Shown piece by piece: positions 59,273 to 61,143 of a DNA stretch of 61,143 nucleotides. Each line of letters opens with the position of its first letter. Position 1 is the first letter of the stretch. The stretch is from positions 1 through 61,143 of the forward strand of contig JAGZDD010000006.1 in assembly GCA_018369015.1 (NCBI GenBank). The letters are read 5' to 3'. The DNA comes from Clostridiales bacterium (lineage in GTDB: Bacteria > Bacillota > Clostridia > Lachnospirales > Lachnospiraceae). The position numbers and the translations under genes are program-made. A model generated the notes under the pieces. The model did not search any database and was not told the DNA's origin. It saw nothing but the letters and a program-made list of their open reading frames with translations.

Positions 59273-60391
59273 TCAATAGCCATAATCTGCAAGCTGATCC
59301 TTTGTTAAAAGTCCCATATCTACCGGAATTTCGGCATCCATTTCCTTCCCTGTTAAAAGCCCGTCAATAATTTCTGCCATAACCTTAATGTTATCGTCAA
59401 TCCTTCCGCCATTGACAACAGAGCCATCGTAAATATCCTGCTCCATATAGGATGCCAGTTCTTCGTTAATTTCTGTTCCGAAAATCCCAAACTTTTGGTG
59501 ATCCTCTACCGGGCTTCCTGGGGATGTTGTATATCCGATAACACCTAAGGCAAGTTCCCCTCCGCTTGTAATAAAGCAGTCAATGTCGCCATATTTATTA
59601 AACATATTTTCTGTCACCTGCTGGGCTGCTACAGTCGATGATTCATTATCAACGACTTCAAGAATATTAAATCTCGGGTCGGTTTTAATTTTTGATTCCA
59701 TACCTTCGAGGCGCTCTTTCATTTCTGTCTGGGAGGTTGTTCCGATAAGAATTGTATTGATCGAACCAGCCTCGGCGTCAGCGCCGTATACCTCATCCGC
59801 CCATTCTATAGCCATTTCGCTGATACATTCGCCGCTGTATACGGAATCTGACCCACGGAAAACATCCCTCGCATCCGGGCCTGGATCGGCCACAAAAGCC
59901 AATACCTTAACACCCTGGGCCTTCGCGGAGGCCAGTGCATCCGCTACCGTCGGCCCGTTTAATGTCCAGATCCATATGCAGTCCGTACCGCCGGCTACGG
60001 CATTTTCAATCTGCTCGATCATCGCCAGGCTGTCATTATTACTGGACTGAGATTCATATTGATAGCCATAACCCGTAATATTTTCTTCCAGAAGGGTATC
60101 AAGAATCGAAAAGTATTCGCCCTCCAAACTGTAAAACAGTGCTGTCACCTTTAAATCCGCCTTATTAACATCCCCGGACGCAAGCTGGGTATCAACCTCC
60201 TCCGCGGCCTGGCTGGCTGTTTGTGCCGCCGAGTCCGCAGCGCCTGTACTTTCGCTCTGCCCTGCGCCGGCCGTACTCCCCGCCGCCTGTGTCTGCCCGC
60301 CGCCAGATCCGCCTCCTGCCTCAGAGCAGCCTGCCGCCGCGCTCATAACCATAGCCGCTGTTAATAACACTCCCCATAATCTTTTCTTCAT
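59273..60391 (-). CDS. Sugar-binding lipoprotein (RbsB/type 1 periplasmic-binding)
   Basis: A 372-residue lipoprotein with signal RLWGVLLTAAMVMSAAAGCS (lipobox AAGC) and a Gly/Ser/Gln/Ala-rich linker (GGGSGGGQTQAAGSTAGAGQ). The type-1 binding fold follows: LKVTALFYSLEGEYFSILDT, NDSLAMIEQIENAVAGGTDC, VKVLAFVADPGPD and DIDCFITSGGELALGVIGYT. It should bind a sugar or quorum-type ligand for the ABC importer. AGGAGG is seven bases before ATG. Confidence 0.93.
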   Translation of the reverse strand: MKKRLWGVLLTAAMVMSAAAGCSEAGGGSGGGQTQAAGSTAGAGQSESTGAADSAAQTASQAAEEVDTQLASGDVNKADLKVTALFYSLEGEYFSILDTLLEENITGYGYQYESQSSNNDSLAMIEQIENAVAGGTDCIWIWTLNGPTVADALASAKAQGVKVLAFVADPGPDARDVFRGSDSVYSGECISEMAIEWADEVYGADAEAGSINTILIGTTSQTEMKERLEGMESKIKTDPRFNILEVVDNESSTVAAQQVTENMFNKYGDIDCFITSGGELALGVIGYTTSPGSPVEDHQKFGIFGTEINEELASYMEQDIYDGSVVNGGRIDDNIKVMAEIIDGLLTGKEMDAEIPVDMGLLTKDQLADYGY

Positions 60392-60510
60392 AAGAAAACC
60401 TCCTTGTAATAATAACATTGCGCGCAAAACACAGCGCCTGAGTTTTGCAGAACGTACAGGCTTTATGAATTTTTAATTTATAAGCCATCCCCGTTCTTTT
60501 GTATGACAAA

Positions 60511-60539
60511 ATTATAACAGCATGGTTCCCGGCGCATAA
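60511..60539 (-). promoter_or_regulatory. Candidate promoter of the ribose-type ABC operon
   Basis: On the minus strand a consensus -10 TATAAT at 60511-60516, with a weak -35 (TTATGC) at 60534-60539 and a 17-base spacer. It lies 120 bp upstream of the binding-protein ATG, in the gap after the preceding gene. Confidence 0.45.
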
Positions 60540-60555
60540 GAGGACGATATTCACT

Positions 60556-61143
60556 TTAAGGTAGAAGATGTTCACAATGATAAAACTCATGGCAGAACAT
60601 TTTCAGCTCCTGTTCGTTTACAGACAAAAACACCAAAATTTTATCCCTGTCCACAAGCTTCTGAATATAAGTTTTACTGGCGTCTTTAAAATTTGCCGGC
60701 AGCGTTCCTGCAAATAAAATCATTCGCATACTTCCGTAAATCAGTCTTAAAAACAGCATATCCCATAAAGACTGCCCGGGCATGGAAATTTCCTTTTCCT
60801 CCCGCTTTAAGGCAGTATACTCCTTTTGTAAAAAACGCTCGTACCGGATATTTTTTAACAAGCCGTAAACCCGCATTTTTTTCATATCCGGCAAATAAAT
60901 GTTTTCTTCAATGCTTAAATTCCCTGAAAAATTATTTTCAAGAAATTGAATGTCTGCTTTAACAATTCCCTGCTTTACACAATCCTCATAGCTTCGCGGG
61001 CAAAATAGCTTCCTTTTAGTCAAAGTTCCCGATGCCTGCATAGGAGCCTTTGCACCTCTTAGCAGCTGCCAAATGGAGCCAAAGGCACGGCCGCCTGGCT
61101 CGCTGTCCGCAGAAATAAAAATCTCGGTCCTAGGCAGCACCCG
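60556..61143 (-). CDS. ABC-ATPase-like protein, partial at window edge
   Basis: The 3' part of a gene whose start lies beyond the window; 195 codons are visible. It resembles a degenerate second half of a sugar ABC ATPase: FSGNLSIEENIYLPDMKKMR is similar to the LSVAENIFLG part, and MPGQSLWDMLFLRLIYGSMR may be a remnant of the signature region. The usual Walker A, LSGGQ signature and DEPT motifs are missing from this part, and MILFAGTLPANFKD lies where Walker B is expected. It could be a non-transporting, regulatory ATPase relative. It stops 165 bp upstream of the binding-protein gene. Confidence 0.55.
   Translation of the reverse strand, partial: RVLPRTEIFISADSEPGGRAFGSIWQLLRGAKAPMQASGTLTKRKLFCPRSYEDCVKQGIVKADIQFLENNFSGNLSIEENIYLPDMKKMRVYGLLKNIRYERFLQKEYTALKREEKEISMPGQSLWDMLFLRLIYGSMRMILFAGTLPANFKDASKTYIQKLVDRDKILVFLSVNEQELKMFCHEFYHCEHLLP

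Overview
The window comes from a spore-forming, anaerobic-type Firmicute, most likely a Lachnospiraceae (Clostridium cluster XIVa) gut organism. The evidence is sporulation genes (yabP, yabQ, spoVT) in clostridial synteny, strong AGGAGG ribosome sites, many two-component and AraC/LacI-controlled sugar ABC systems without their own ATPase, and an F-type ATP synthase of clostridial layout with two b-type subunits. I cannot name the genus from the sequence alone.

Layout. (1) 0.1-13.7 kb: tRNA-Met(CAU), an XRE regulator, then the conserved sporulation/housekeeping block on the minus strand, in transcription order spoVT ... mazG, hup, rqcP(yabO), yabP, yabQ, divIC. Between spoVT and mazG lies an 8-kb efflux module: an OmpR-type response regulator, its histidine kinase, and a MacB-like ABC exporter with two different membrane-fusion adaptors. 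(2) 13.9-22.6 kb: a lipoprotein alpha/beta hydrolase, then a sugar uptake/catabolic operon (AraC regulator, solute-binding protein with an in-frame amber codon, two CUT1 permeases, two TIM-barrel isomerases, a Gfo/Idh dehydrogenase). (3) 22.9-26.9 kb: a compact LCP - esterase - esterase - ATP-grasp operon of unknown function. (4) 27.4-29.9 kb on the plus strand: a serine protease that has lost its signal peptide, an unknown membrane-anchored protein, and a small cysteine-containing protein. (5) 30.2-38.1 kb: the complete F1Fo-ATP synthase operon (atpZ, a UncI-like gene, atpB, E, F, F', H, A, G, D, C), whose c subunit carries a sodium-binding signature. (6) 38.4-45.8 kb: a nucleoside/ribose operon (nucleoside hydrolase, binding protein, two permeases, ribokinase) with a divergent LacI-ribokinase fusion regulator. 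(7) 45.8-50.1 kb: a GH2 beta-galactosidase and a divergent AraC regulator. (8) 50.3-61.1 kb: a truncated hypothetical gene, a GntP-like permease plus HpcH-type aldolase, a LysR regulator, an old-yellow-enzyme/Fe-S oxidoreductase, a ribose-type ABC importer (binding protein, ATPase, permease), and a partial ABC-ATPase-like gene at the edge.

A second layer is a set of dispersed palindromic intergenic repeats. At least four families recur between unrelated genes: GGATAGGGGAAG palindromes, a TATCGCGCAAA mosaic, GTTACTGTTCACAG hairpins, and long chains of stem-loops. The densest chains sit upstream of the LCP operon's 3' end (22.6-22.9 kb) and between atpB and atpE, where they may affect relative expression of the c subunit. 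None of the dispersed elements carries a transposase, so they look like non-autonomous elements.
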